This document shows positions 8,258 to 17,767 of a stretch of 64,000 nucleotides of DNA, piece by piece. Both the position numbers and the translations under genes were made by a program. Numbering within the stretch: position 1 is the first letter of the stretch; every line of letters begins with the position of its first letter. A model generated the notes under the pieces. The model had not been told where the DNA came from and did not search any database. It saw only the letters and a list, made by a program, of their open reading frames with translations. Source of the stretch: Acetobacteraceae bacterium (GTDB taxonomy: Bacteria; Pseudomonadota; Alphaproteobacteria; Acetobacterales; Acetobacteraceae); the NCBI GenBank assembly GCA_947475245.1, contig CANJLW010000019.1, positions 16,214 through 80,213 on the forward strand. The letters are read 5' to 3'.

Positions 8258-10309
8258 TCAAGTGCAATCCAGAGGTTCGAGAAGTGGCATCGGCGCCGTT
8301 GATCCAATGTCCGGCCCTAGGATTGGTTGATCAATCGGTTCAGCACCACATTCGATCAGGAATGCCGCGATCCGATTATAAACCTCAGGAGGCCGGGTTG
8401 GGTCGCCCGAATCACCACGCGGCACGAAAATGATGGTCTCGTAGCGGGCGCGGGTCAGCAAGACGCGATAGGTGTTGATCTGATTGGCTATTGCCTCGTC
8501 TTTGTGAGGCGTTTGCCATTTGGTTCCACGAAACTGGCGTACCCGCCAAGCGTTACGGCTTGGTTCTCGAACAAAGTCACTATCCCAGCACAGTCCGACA
8601 TAGTCCAGTTCAAGACCCTGGCAACTAAACTCCGTCGCGACGACCTCCAGGGCATCCGAGGCTCTGACGTCCGCCGGAAATCTGTCTAGGAACCAGCGGG
8701 CAACGGCTGACGCATCCATATGAGGCAGTTCGGTGCCGAACCCCTCGGCGCGGATGCGAGCGGCACCGGAGCTTGCCAAAAGGCCAGCACGTCGCAAACC
8801 TCGCGCATTTGCACGAAGCCACTGCCGTAATGTGTTGGGGTCACGAGTGACCCGGAAGGGAATTTGGCCCGCCTGACGCGCGGTGGCGAGGGCACCCGCG
8901 GCGTCTCCTTCCAGCACGCGGTCAACCCATTGGGCCGCAGCGCCGTTACGAATCTGGCGCAACGGGATTGTCAAATGGAGGTCGGTGTTGATTGCCAGCC
9001 GAGGAAGCGGGCCTAGTTTTTGACGGGGATCGGATACCTGTTGAAGGTCGGGTGGCGCGCACACCTGCCAGACGCTGCCCTCTGCCTCGGCCAATCGAAG
9101 AGCATCGCCCCATTCCGCGAGCCCGCCTTCGCCGCCGTGGATTTCCTGACCGCCACCGACCAGGCACACGATGGCGCAAAAACCGGGATGCCGGGCCATG
9201 GTTTCCAGCAAATGGGAGGGCTCTGACCGCGTGAGCGGCACGGGCTTGTCACGGGTTTTAGCAATCGCCCACGTGGCCGACCAACAGCGCTGCGCTTCAT
9301 CCACAACGATAATCTGTTCGGCAGGTACGTGGGTTGGCTGCGCAACATAATGGTCGCGGAACTTGGGTAAGGCCTGAACTGCACTCTCCATCCTGCGGCG
9401 AGCATCACCGCGCTTGTCGCCGGCTGCCGCGGCATCCCGTGTCAGGGCTTCGCGCAGAACATGCACAAGCGTTGGATTCCCGGTAAGGTAGGTCCCGCGG
9501 CCGGCGTCGTCACTGCCGAAGATTGTGTTAAGGCCGCATAGCGTTTTCCCGGCGCCAGGAATCCCCGTGACGAATAGGATCAATCGGTGCCCTTGCGTTC
9601 TGGCCCTTTCCAATTCGCTCAGGATGGCATCCGACGTCGCGCGCAGGTTTGCGGCATCCGTACGGGCAACGCGAATCTCCGCAACGTTGTGCCGAGCGTA
9701 GAGCATACAGGCGGCGTCGACGATTGTCGGAACCGGTTGATACGGGGCGTCGAGCCACCGGACCGGATCGATCGGTGGTCCTGCGCCAACCGCCATCTTT
9801 GCCAAGTCCCTCAACAGTCCGGGCAGGGTCTCGGCATTGGCATCCTGAACGGGGGCCACACCGTGGCCGAGGATCAGCGGCAGCGTCGTAGGCGCGACGG
9901 GCGCGCATTCGGCGAGGAGGATCGGGACGATCGGGTTCCCGCGACATCCGGCGTGAAAGTCGTGAAGATCGATTGCATAGTCCTCGGCCTGCCGTCGATC
10001 TTCGGGCGAATGTTGCGTGCTGCCCACCTTTGCCTCGATCACGAAGATGGCGTCCCGAGCCAAAAGGATCACATCGGGGCGGCGACCGAGGCGAAGCATT
10101 GGGTATTCAAGCATAAGCCACCAGCCACCGGCTTCTGGTAGAGCGCCGAACGCATGCCGGAGCATGCGAATGGTTGTCTCCCACGCCCGCAGTTGCTGCG
10201 TCTCATTCAGACGAAAGTGCCTGATCTGGGCATGGGCAAGTGTACCGCAGACCACTGCGTCGGGCGTTGAAAGAAACCTAGCGACTGTTCCGGACCAGAA
10301 TGCCGTCAC
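8258..10309 (-). CDS. Nuclease-helicase fusion, DUF2075 type (possible defence gene)
   Basis: This is a 683 aa cytoplasmic protein. The N-terminal region shows a PD-(D/E)xK nuclease pattern: Asp79 in GRRPDVILLARDAIF, then E92-A-K94. A superfamily 1-like helicase core follows, with Walker A GIPGAGKT at about 249-256 and Walker B IIVVDEAQRCW at about 333-343. Near the C-terminus, TEFSCQGLELDYVGLCW and NTYRVLLTRAR resemble the late helicase motifs. This architecture matches DUF2075/Schlafen-like helicase proteins, many of which occur in defence islands. It lies alone between two fatty-acid oxidation genes on the same strand. Activity on phage or plasmid DNA/RNA is inference. Confidence 0.82.
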   Translation of the reverse strand: MTAFWSGTVARFLSTPDAVVCGTLAHAQIRHFRLNETQQLRAWETTIRMLRHAFGALPEAGGWWLMLEYPMLRLGRRPDVILLARDAIFVIEAKVGSTQHSPEDRRQAEDYAIDLHDFHAGCRGNPIVPILLAECAPVAPTTLPLILGHGVAPVQDANAETLPGLLRDLAKMAVGAGPPIDPVRWLDAPYQPVPTIVDAACMLYARHNVAEIRVARTDAANLRATSDAILSELERARTQGHRLILFVTGIPGAGKTLCGLNTIFGSDDAGRGTYLTGNPTLVHVLREALTRDAAAAGDKRGDARRRMESAVQALPKFRDHYVAQPTHVPAEQIIVVDEAQRCWSATWAIAKTRDKPVPLTRSEPSHLLETMARHPGFCAIVCLVGGGQEIHGGEGGLAEWGDALRLAEAEGSVWQVCAPPDLQQVSDPRQKLGPLPRLAINTDLHLTIPLRQIRNGAAAQWVDRVLEGDAAGALATARQAGQIPFRVTRDPNTLRQWLRANARGLRRAGLLASSGAARIRAEGFGTELPHMDASAVARWFLDRFPADVRASDALEVVATEFSCQGLELDYVGLCWDSDFVREPSRNAWRVRQFRGTKWQTPHKDEAIANQINTYRVLLTRARYETIIFVPRGDSGDPTRPPEVYNRIAAFLIECGAEPIDQPILGPDIGSTAPMPLLEPLDCT

Positions 10310-10367
10310 GGGCGCCCACTAGCTCGAGCGCCCGAGAACATCCGACCCCTCTCCCCCAATCGCGCCG

Positions 10368-12476
10368 TCAAACGAACGGCGCGGGCTTCGCGTCACGGAA
10401 CGACGTGCCGCTTTCCGCCAATTGCCGCAGCAACGGCGACGGTGCCCAGCGTTCGCCGTACTGCTGATGCCAGCTTGCGATCTGATTATAGACCTCGCGC
10501 ACGCCGATCTGGTCCGCCCAGAAGAACAGCCCGCCGCGGTAGCGCGGGAAGCCGAAGCCGTGCAGCCACATCACGTCCACATCGACGGTGCGATAGGCCT
10601 TGCCTTCCTCCAGGATACGGCACGCCTCGTTGACCGAGGAGAACAGGAGCCGGCACAGGATTTCCCGGTCGGTGAATTCCCGCTGCACCACGCCCATTTC
10701 GGCGGAAACCTGCTTGATGATCGCCGCGACTTCCGGATCGGGATGCGGGGTGCGGTCGCCCTTTTCGTAACGATACCAGCCAGCGCCGGTTTTCTGACCA
10801 AACCGACCCATTTCGACCAATTTATCGGCGATCGGCAGCTTGCGGTAATTCGGGTTCGCCAGCGCCCGCCGCTTGCGGCCTTCCGCGCCGATGTCCAGGC
10901 CCGCGAGGTCGCCCACCGCGAAAGGCCCCATCGGATAGCCGAAATCGACCATCGCCTTGTCCACCTGCTCCGGCAGACAGCCTTCCTCCAGCAGAATCAC
11001 CATCTCGCTGTTGAACGGCGCGCGCGAGCGGTTGGCAACGAAGCCGTCGGTGTTGCCGGCGATCGCCGAAATCTTCCCGATCCTCCGACCCAGCGCCATC
11101 GCGGTGGCGACCGTTTCGAACGACGCCCGCGGCGGGCGCACCACTTCCAGCAGCTTCATCACGTTGGCCGGGGAGAAGAAATGCGTGCCCGCGACCTTGT
11201 CCGGGCGGCTGGTCACCGAGGCCAGATCGTCAAGGTCGAGCGCCGAGCTGTTGGAATACAGGAACGCGTCCTTGTTCATGACCTCGTCGAGCTTGGCGAA
11301 GACCGGCTTCTTGACATCCATCCGCTCGAAAACCGCTTCGACGACGACGTCGCAATCCGCGATGTCGTCGTAACCCGCCACCGGGTGAATGCGTGCCAGG
11401 CGGCGTTCCATCTCGTCCTGCGCCAGGCTGCCGCGCTTGACGGAGGTGGCGTAGTTGTTACGGATACGCTCCATCCCGCGATTGAGTCCTTCCTCCGTCG
11501 CGTCCATCAGGCGCACGTCGTAGCCGAAATCGGCGAAGGACATGGCGATGCCGCCGCCCATCGTGCCGGCGCCGATGACGGCGGGCTTGCTGAAATCGAC
11601 CGGCTGCACGCCCAGCGGCATGTCCGGCAGCTTCGACACTTCCCGTTCGGCGAAGAACGCGTAACGCAGCGCCTTTGCTTCGTCGGCGTTGACCAGTTCG
11701 TCGAACAACTCTTGCTCGCGGCGAATACCGTCCTCGAACGGCAGCGTGCAGGCGGCCTCCACGGCCAGGATGCAGTTATACGGTGCCTTCTGATTCCGCG
11801 CTCGTCGGGCGATGGATTTCCGCATGGCGTCGAAAATGGACGGATCGGCCTTGGCTTCCCGATCGCGCACGCGGGGCAGCGGACGGACGTCGATCTTCGT
11901 GCGGGCAAAGGCAATCGCGCCGGCCCGCAGATCGGTGCCCTCGGGCAGAACCGCGTCTAGGATACCCAGCTTTAGGGCTTCCGGCGCCGGTACGTGGCGG
12001 CCGGAGACGATCATGTCGAGAGCGGTTTGCGGGCCGGCGAGGCGCGGCAAACGCTGCGTGCCGCCACCGCCCGGAAGAATGCCGATCAGCACTTCGGGCA
12101 GGCCGACCTTCGCCGACGGGACGGCGACGCGATAATGACAGCCCATGGCGTTTTCCAGCCCGCCGCCCAGGGCGTAGCCGTGGATCGCGGCGACGATCGG
12201 CTTCGGGCTGGCATCCATCACGTCGTACGACCGCTCACCCAAGGGCGGACGCTTACGGTTCGTGCCGAAGCCGCGAATGTCGGCGCCGGCGATGAAGCTG
12301 CGGCCGTCGCCCATAAGGACCATGGCCTTGATCGAGGAATCCGCGTTCGCGCGGTTAAGGCATTCGATGATTCCGTCGGCCACGCCTGGCCCGAGTGCGT
12401 TTACGGGCGGGTAGTTGACGATAATGACGCCGATATCGCCGTCTTTTTCCAGGCGAACCACGGGTGAGTCGGTCAT
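10368..12476 (-). CDS. Bifunctional enoyl-CoA hydratase / 3-hydroxyacyl-CoA dehydrogenase (FadB/FadJ type)
   Basis: This 702 aa protein performs the hydration and NAD-dependent dehydrogenation steps of beta-oxidation. The N-terminal crotonase domain has the two catalytic glutamates, Glu108 in LGGGLENAMG and Glu128 in LPEVLIG. The dehydrogenase domain has the NAD-binding motif GAGTMGG at about 302-308 and the catalytic His432 in THFFSP. The open frame extends to 12611, but that would run through tRNA-Gly; the ATG at 12476 begins the conserved MTDSPVVRLEKDGD and is chosen. fadB and fadJ cannot be told apart from sequence alone. Confidence 0.95.
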   Translation of the reverse strand: MTDSPVVRLEKDGDIGVIIVNYPPVNALGPGVADGIIECLNRANADSSIKAMVLMGDGRSFIAGADIRGFGTNRKRPPLGERSYDVMDASPKPIVAAIHGYALGGGLENAMGCHYRVAVPSAKVGLPEVLIGILPGGGGTQRLPRLAGPQTALDMIVSGRHVPAPEALKLGILDAVLPEGTDLRAGAIAFARTKIDVRPLPRVRDREAKADPSIFDAMRKSIARRARNQKAPYNCILAVEAACTLPFEDGIRREQELFDELVNADEAKALRYAFFAEREVSKLPDMPLGVQPVDFSKPAVIGAGTMGGGIAMSFADFGYDVRLMDATEEGLNRGMERIRNNYATSVKRGSLAQDEMERRLARIHPVAGYDDIADCDVVVEAVFERMDVKKPVFAKLDEVMNKDAFLYSNSSALDLDDLASVTSRPDKVAGTHFFSPANVMKLLEVVRPPRASFETVATAMALGRRIGKISAIAGNTDGFVANRSRAPFNSEMVILLEEGCLPEQVDKAMVDFGYPMGPFAVGDLAGLDIGAEGRKRRALANPNYRKLPIADKLVEMGRFGQKTGAGWYRYEKGDRTPHPDPEVAAIIKQVSAEMGVVQREFTDREILCRLLFSSVNEACRILEEGKAYRTVDVDVMWLHGFGFPRYRGGLFFWADQIGVREVYNQIASWHQQYGERWAPSPLLRQLAESGTSFRDAKPAPFV

Positions 12477-12559
12477 GGGGTTTCCTCGTGCATATTGGCA
12501 GCGAGGATAACCGCCGGCTTGTCGCGCGTCCATGGCGAGAGATGGGAGGGCAAGGGAGA

Positions 12560-12633
12560 TGGAGCGGGTGGAGGGAATCGAACCCTCGTAATCAGCTTGG
12601 AAGGCTGACACTCTACCATTGAGTTACACCCGC
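12560..12633 (-). tRNA. tRNA-Gly, anticodon TCC
   Basis: The minus-strand sequence folds as a cloverleaf. The acceptor stem GCGGGTG pairs with CACCCGC, the anticodon loop CTTCCAA gives anticodon TCC, and the T-arm reads GAGGGTTCGATTCCCTC. The discriminator T is followed by an encoded CCA at 12560-12562. It reads GGA (and probably GGG) codons. Confidence 0.97.
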
Positions 12634-12833
12634 GTCGTCGCGACGATTTAGCAGCTTGCCGAACCCGACGCAATTCCAACCTCGCCCCTGAAGATGGCTG
12701 AAAATTAAGCAGATCGTCCCCTCGGGGTAACGGTCGCCGCAAAGCGGCGGTCAGGGATGAACCGGTTCTAACGTATTGAAATAGACTTAGAATCAATCGG
12801 AATCGACCAGATCGAAAACCGAGTGAACCCGAC

Positions 12834-12851
12834 TTGGCACGGCAGGTGCAT
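12834..12851 (+). promoter_or_regulatory. Sigma-54 (RpoN) type -24/-12 promoter for the urt-ure locus
   Basis: TTGGCACG at 12834-12841 is followed by GTGCAT, placing GG at 12836-12837 and GC at 12848-12849 with exactly ten bases between, the hallmark of sigma-54 promoters. It lies about 60 bp before the chosen urtA ATG and in front of a urea uptake/urease locus, a classic NtrC-controlled target. I did not find a convincing NtrC dyad in the short upstream region. Confidence 0.75.
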
Positions 12852-12910
12852 AGCTGCCTTGCGTAGCTCCGATGAGCGAGCGAACAACGCGGGAAACAGG
12901 ATCAAACGTA

Positions 12911-14248
12911 ATGACATCGATCGAACCGACTCTCTCTCGTCGCGGGCTTGCGCGCCTCGGTGCCGCCGCCGCGACGATCGCCGCCATGGGCGCCGTCAAG
13001 GCCGCGACCTCTCCCGCCGTTGCGCAGGCAGCCGGCGGACCGATCAAGGTCGGTATCCTCCACTCTCTGTCCGGCACGATGGCGATCAGCGAAACCACGC
13101 TGAAAGACGTCATGCTCATGCTCATCGAGCAACAAAATGCCAAGGGCGGTCTGCTCGGCCGCAAGCTCGAAGCGGTGATCGTCGATCCCGCCTCCAACTG
13201 GCCGCTGTTCGCCGAAAAGGCCCGCCAGCTGATCTCCGTCGACAAATGCGCCGCGACGTTCGGCTGCTGGACGTCGGTGTCGCGCAAATCCGTGCTGCCG
13301 GTGTTCGAGGAACTGAACTCCATCCTGTTCTATCCGGTGCAGTATGAAGGCCAGGAATGCAGCCGCAACGTGTTCTATACCGGAGCGGCACCGAACCAGC
13401 AGGCGATCCCGGCGGTTGATTACCTGATGGCCGAAAACAAGGTGCAGCGCTGGGTTCTGGCCGGCACCGACTATGTCTATCCGCGCACGACGAACCAAAT
13501 CCTGGAAGCGTACCTGATCAGCAAGGGCGTCTCCAAGGACGACATCATGATCAACTACACGCCGTTCGGGCACTCCGACTGGCAGAACATCGTGGCGTCG
13601 ATCAAGAAATTCGGCAGCGCCGGCAAGAAGACCGCCGTCGTTTCGACCATTAACGGTGACGCTAACGTGCCGTTCTACAAGGAACTCGGCAACCAGGGCA
13701 TCAAGGCGACCGACATCCCCGTCGTCGCGTTCTCTGTCGGCGAAGAAGAACTGGCCGGCATCGACACCAAGCCGCTGGTCGGCCATCTGGCTGCCTGGAA
13801 CTACTTCCAAAGCGTCGACGTGCCGCAGAACAAGGCCTTCATCGACGCGTGGAAGAAGTTCACCAAGAATCCGAAGCGCGTCACGAACGATCCGATGGAA
13901 GCACACTACATCGGCTTCAATATGTGGGTGAAAGCGGTCGAAGCCGCCGGAACCACCGCCTCCGACGCTGTTATCGACTCCCTGCTCGGCGTTTCCGTGC
14001 CGAACCTGTCGGGCGGCTACTCCGCCATGATGCCGAACCATCACATCACCAAGCCGGTTCTGATTGGTGAAATCCAGGGTGACGGCCAGTTCAACACCGT
14101 GTCGCAGACCGCCGGCCTGGTCGTGGCGCAAGAATGGTCGCCCTACGTCGCCGATACAAAGGACCTGATCGGAGACTGGCGGGCACCGTTGAAGTGCGGC
14201 GCTTTCAATGTGAAGACCGGCGCATGCACCGCAGGCAAGAAGGCCTGA
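12911..14248 (+). CDS. urtA: Urea ABC transporter substrate-binding protein
   Basis: This 445 aa periplasmic protein of the amide/branched-chain binding family captures urea for UrtBC. A twin-arginine type signal (SRRGLARL, Arg10-Arg11) and a hydrophobic Ala-rich stretch ending VAQA open the protein. KVGILHSLSGTMAISETTLK and the Cys-containing FGCWTSVSRKSVLPVFEE are typical of UrtA. The frame also allows a start at 12872, but ATG 12911 has an AGG-containing ribosome site about 10 bp upstream and puts the signal peptide at the N-terminus. It is the first gene after the sigma-54 promoter. Confidence 0.95.
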   Translation: MTSIEPTLSRRGLARLGAAAATIAAMGAVKAATSPAVAQAAGGPIKVGILHSLSGTMAISETTLKDVMLMLIEQQNAKGGLLGRKLEAVIVDPASNWPLFAEKARQLISVDKCAATFGCWTSVSRKSVLPVFEELNSILFYPVQYEGQECSRNVFYTGAAPNQQAIPAVDYLMAENKVQRWVLAGTDYVYPRTTNQILEAYLISKGVSKDDIMINYTPFGHSDWQNIVASIKKFGSAGKKTAVVSTINGDANVPFYKELGNQGIKATDIPVVAFSVGEEELAGIDTKPLVGHLAAWNYFQSVDVPQNKAFIDAWKKFTKNPKRVTNDPMEAHYIGFNMWVKAVEAAGTTASDAVIDSLLGVSVPNLSGGYSAMMPNHHITKPVLIGEIQGDGQFNTVSQTAGLVVAQEWSPYVADTKDLIGDWRAPLKCGAFNVKTGACTAGKKA

Positions 14249-14261
14249 TCGCCTGACAGCC

Positions 14262-14310
14262 AATTGGGGGTCGGCCGTTTTCCTCCCCGGCCGGCCCCCA
14301 ATTTTTTTTT
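14262..14310 (+). terminator. Intrinsic terminator between urtA and urtB
   Basis: A 16-bp stem (14262-14277 with 14288-14303, one T-G wobble) closes a ten-base loop and is followed by an unbroken run of T up to 14310. It sits right after urtA and 12 bp before urtB. Partial readthrough would give far more binding protein than membrane components, a usual need of ABC importers. Confidence 0.93.
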
Positions 14311-14322
14311 GAGAGCTTTGGT

Positions 14323-15912
14323 ATGTCCCGAATTTTAGCCGCTGTGCTGCTGATCGTGCTGGCGCTCGCGCCCGTTTCGGCCCGCGCGCAGCAGGCCGAC
14401 GAAGCCTTGGCCGCCATGGGGGCGCCGGGCTTTGATTCCCTGCGACGCGGTGTGGAGCAATTGGCTCTGTCCGGTCACCCAAGGGCCGCCGCGATCATCG
14501 GCGCGCTGCAAAACGGTCGTCTGTTCGCGCGCGCCGACCGGGCGTTGTTCATCAAGACCGACGCAGACGACTTCGTTGAAGCGGCGACCGGCGCGCCATC
14601 GGATGTGCAGGCCGGCGCGGTGAAGCCCGTGCGGCTGAACAATTCCGTACGCGGCGCGATTGACGCGGCATTGGGCAGCCTGCGCCTTTTTGCGCCGGAT
14701 GCGGCTACCCGAGCACTGGCGGCCGAAGCGGTCTTTAAGTCCCGCGATCCCGCCGCTTTGCCGGCTTTGGAACGCGCCCTGGCGGGGGAAAAGGATTCCG
14801 CCGTCAAGCGCCGCATGGAACAGGCACGCGCCGCGGCGCTTTTGTTCTCCGCCGAGGCCAACGATGCGGACCGCATCGCGGCAATCGCGGAACTGCGCAC
14901 GCGCGGCGATATGGATGTCCGCGGGCTGTTGGCGACCCTGACCGCGCAATCGCCCGCGGTGGCGGACGCGATCGGGTCCGCGATCGTCGCCATCGATCGT
15001 TCCCTGCAGCTATGGAGCGTGGCGCAGAGCGTATTTTACGGGCTCAGCCTCGGGTCCGTCCTGCTGCTCGCCGCCGCCGGTCTGGCCATTACCTTTGGCG
15101 TGATGGGCGTGATCAACATGGCGCATGGCGAGATGGTCATGATCGGCGCCTATGTCACCTTCGTCGTGCAGCAATTCATGAAAGTGCACACGCCGGGGCT
15201 TTATCAGGCGAATTTGCTGTTCGCCATTCCGCTGGCGTTTCTGGTCGCGGGCGCCATCGGCGTGGCGATCGAGCGCAGCCTGATTCGTTGGCTGTACGGT
15301 CGGCCGCTGGAAACTCTCCTGGCAACCTGGGGTCTGTCGCTTGTCCTGCAGCAGGCCGTGCGGTCGCTGTTCGGCGCCAATAACCGCGACGTCGATACCC
15401 CTTCGTGGATGAGTGGCTCCAGCGATCTGGGTGGCATCGTGCTGACCTGGAACCGCGTTTACATCATAGTGTTCGCCGTTCTCGTGCTAGCCGCGCTGAT
15501 GGCCGTGCTGCGCTTTACCTCATTGGGTTTACGCATGCGGGCGGTGACACAGAACCGCCGCATGGCCGCGGCGATGGGTATTCGCACCCCGTGGATCGAC
15601 GCGCTGACCTTTGGCCTGGGATCCGGCGTCGCCGGCATGGCGGGTGTCGCGCTGAGCCAGATCGACAACGTTTCGCCGAACCTCGGGCAGAGTTACATCA
15701 TCGACAGCTTCATGGTCGTCGTGTTCGGCGGCGTCGGGAACCTGTGGGGCACGACGCTGGGGGCGTTGACACTGGGTATCGTCAACAAGTTCCTGGAGCC
15801 GGTGGCCGGGGCGGTATTGGGTAAAATCGTGGTGTTGGTGCTGTTGATCATGTTCATCCAAAGGCGACCCAGGGGCATGTTCCCGCTCAAGGGCCGAGCG
15901 GTGGAGGCATGA
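14323..15912 (+). CDS. urtB: Urea ABC transporter permease UrtB
   Basis: This 529 aa protein of the LivH family forms the membrane channel with UrtC. A signal peptide (cleavage near ARAQQ) leads a roughly 200-residue soluble, helical, HEAT-like region typical of proteobacterial UrtB. From about residue 230 come the hydrophobic helices, with ITFGVMGVINMAHGEMVMIG and a VFGGVGNLWGT segment characteristic of branched-chain-type permeases. It is translated from ATG 14323 with GAGAG upstream, directly after the terminator. Its end overlaps urtC by four bases. Confidence 0.96.
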   Translation: MSRILAAVLLIVLALAPVSARAQQADEALAAMGAPGFDSLRRGVEQLALSGHPRAAAIIGALQNGRLFARADRALFIKTDADDFVEAATGAPSDVQAGAVKPVRLNNSVRGAIDAALGSLRLFAPDAATRALAAEAVFKSRDPAALPALERALAGEKDSAVKRRMEQARAAALLFSAEANDADRIAAIAELRTRGDMDVRGLLATLTAQSPAVADAIGSAIVAIDRSLQLWSVAQSVFYGLSLGSVLLLAAAGLAITFGVMGVINMAHGEMVMIGAYVTFVVQQFMKVHTPGLYQANLLFAIPLAFLVAGAIGVAIERSLIRWLYGRPLETLLATWGLSLVLQQAVRSLFGANNRDVDTPSWMSGSSDLGGIVLTWNRVYIIVFAVLVLAALMAVLRFTSLGLRMRAVTQNRRMAAAMGIRTPWIDALTFGLGSGVAGMAGVALSQIDNVSPNLGQSYIIDSFMVVVFGGVGNLWGTTLGALTLGIVNKFLEPVAGAVLGKIVVLVLLIMFIQRRPRGMFPLKGRAVEA

Positions 15913-17024
15913 CCCTGGATCGCTCGACGGTATTGACGCTGCTGGCCGTGTTGGGCGGCGCGTCGATCCTGGCAATCCTGAACCAGGCGACCGCGTCCGG
16001 TTCGGCTTTGCATGTCCCCACCTATGTCATTGCCTTGGCCGGAAAATATTTGTGCTTCGCCATGCTCGCTCTGGCGGTGGACCTGGTCTGGGGCTTTGGC
16101 GGGATCCTGTCGCTTGGACATGCCGCTTTCTTCGCCTTGGGTGGCTACGCGATGGGCATGTACCTGATGCGCCAGATCGGCACGCGCGGAGTCTATGGCA
16201 ATCCGATGCTGCCGGATTTCATGGTCTTCCTGGGCTGGAAAGAGCTGCCCTGGTACTGGTTCGGCTTCGAATGGTTCCCCTTCGCCATGCTGATGGTCGT
16301 GCTGGTGCCGGCGGTCCTGGCGCTGGTGTTCGGCTGGTTGGCGTTCCGGTCTCGCGTCACCGGTGTCTATTTGTCGATCATCACCCAGGCGCTGACTTAT
16401 GCCCTGTTGCTGGCGTTTTTCCGCAACGACATGGGGTTTGGCGGCAACAACGGGCTGACGGACTTCAAGGACATTCTCGGCTTTTCGGTTCAGGCGGATT
16501 CCACCCGATCGGCTCTGCTGGTGATTTCGGCCCTGTTCCTGTGCGCGCAGTTTCTGATGGCGCGGTTCGTCATACGGTCCCGCTTCGGCAAGGTTCTGAT
16601 CGCGGTACGCGACACCGAAACCCGCACGCGGTTCCTGGGCTATCGGCCCGAAGCCTATAAGCTCGTCGTGTGGGTCCTGTCCGCGGCGATGGCAGGGATC
16701 GGTGGGGCGTTGTACGTGCCGCAGGTCGGCATCATCAACCCCGGGGAGTTCTCGCCCGGTAATTCGATCGAGGCCGTGATCTGGGTCGCCGTCGGCGGAC
16801 GCGGCACGCTGGTCGGCGCCATTCTGGGCGCGGTCCTGGTGAATTTCGGCAAGACCTGGTTCACCGGGGCACTGCCGGAGCTTTGGCTGTATGCTCTCGG
16901 CGCGCTGTTCATCTTCGTCACTCTGTTCATGCCCAAGGGTGTCATGGGCCTGTTCGCCAAACGCATGGGCAAGCGCGAAAGCAGCGCCGCCCCGGGTCCG
17001 GCAACCGGGAGGGCGGTTGGATGA
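15909..17024 (+). CDS. urtC: Urea ABC transporter permease UrtC
   Basis: This 371 aa LivM-family inner-membrane permease is the partner of UrtB. About ten hydrophobic segments are visible, with the family motif DLVWGFGGILSLGHAAFFAL near residue 60 and AVGGRGTLVGAILGAVLVN near residue 300. The start ATGA overlaps the urtB stop and its stop overlaps the urtD start (ATGA at 17021), so the transporter genes are translationally coupled. Confidence 0.96.
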   Translation: MTLDRSTVLTLLAVLGGASILAILNQATASGSALHVPTYVIALAGKYLCFAMLALAVDLVWGFGGILSLGHAAFFALGGYAMGMYLMRQIGTRGVYGNPMLPDFMVFLGWKELPWYWFGFEWFPFAMLMVVLVPAVLALVFGWLAFRSRVTGVYLSIITQALTYALLLAFFRNDMGFGGNNGLTDFKDILGFSVQADSTRSALLVISALFLCAQFLMARFVIRSRFGKVLIAVRDTETRTRFLGYRPEAYKLVVWVLSAAMAGIGGALYVPQVGIINPGEFSPGNSIEAVIWVAVGGRGTLVGAILGAVLVNFGKTWFTGALPELWLYALGALFIFVTLFMPKGVMGLFAKRMGKRESSAAPGPATGRAVG

Positions 17025-17767
17025 GCGAGGCGGACACATTACTCTACCTCGACGGCGTCACCGTGACCTTCGACGGATTCCGTGCGTTGAACGCGCTGTC
17101 GCTGGTGCTTGAAGCCGGCGAGATGCGCGCCGTCATCGGCCCGAACGGCGCCGGTAAAACCACGATGATGGATGTCATCACCGGCAAGACCCGGCCGGAC
17201 TCCGGCAAGGTCGTGTTCGGCAGCGCGACCGACCTCACCAGGCTTGACGAACCGGCCATCGCGGCCTTGGGCATTGGGCGCAAATTCCAGAAACCGACGG
17301 TGTTTGAGCCGCACACGGTTTGGGACAATCTGCTGCTCGCCCTCGCGGGGGATCGGCGCCCGCGCTTTTCCCTCTGGGCGCGGGAAACCGGCGAGGAGCG
17401 TTCTCGGATCGAGGCGATTCTGGAAACCGTGCGGCTGACCGATCAGCGCGGCCGCCTGGGCGGCGATCTGTCGCATGGTCAGAAGCAATGGCTGGAAATC
17501 GGCATGCTGCTGGCGCAGGAGCCTCAGCTTCTGTTGGTCGACGAACCGGTTGCGGGCATGACCGACGCGGAAACCGAGCAAACCGCCGAGTTGCTGCGTG
17601 AGATCAACAAGACCCGCAGCGTGGTGGTGGTGGAACACGACATGGCGTTCGTGCGTGCCCTGGGCGTCAAGGTGACGGTACTGCACGAAGGGTCCGTGCT
17701 GTCCGAAGGCTCGATCGATCACGTAAGCGAAGACCCTAAAGTGGTCGAAGTGTATCTGGGGCGCTGA
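17021..17767 (+). CDS. urtD: Urea ABC transporter ATP-binding protein UrtD
   Basis: This 248 aa LivG-type ATPase shows Walker A GPNGAGKT at 40-47, a variant signature LSHGQKQWLEIGM typical of UrtD, and Walker B LLLVDEP followed by VAGMTDAET. The frame is open from 16883, but the ATG at 17021 overlaps the urtC stop and starts the conserved region. It forms the nucleotide-binding pair with UrtE. Confidence 0.96.
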   Translation: MSEADTLLYLDGVTVTFDGFRALNALSLVLEAGEMRAVIGPNGAGKTTMMDVITGKTRPDSGKVVFGSATDLTRLDEPAIAALGIGRKFQKPTVFEPHTVWDNLLLALAGDRRPRFSLWARETGEERSRIEAILETVRLTDQRGRLGGDLSHGQKQWLEIGMLLAQEPQLLLVDEPVAGMTDAETEQTAELLREINKTRSVVVVEHDMAFVRALGVKVTVLHEGSVLSEGSIDHVSEDPKVVEVYLGR

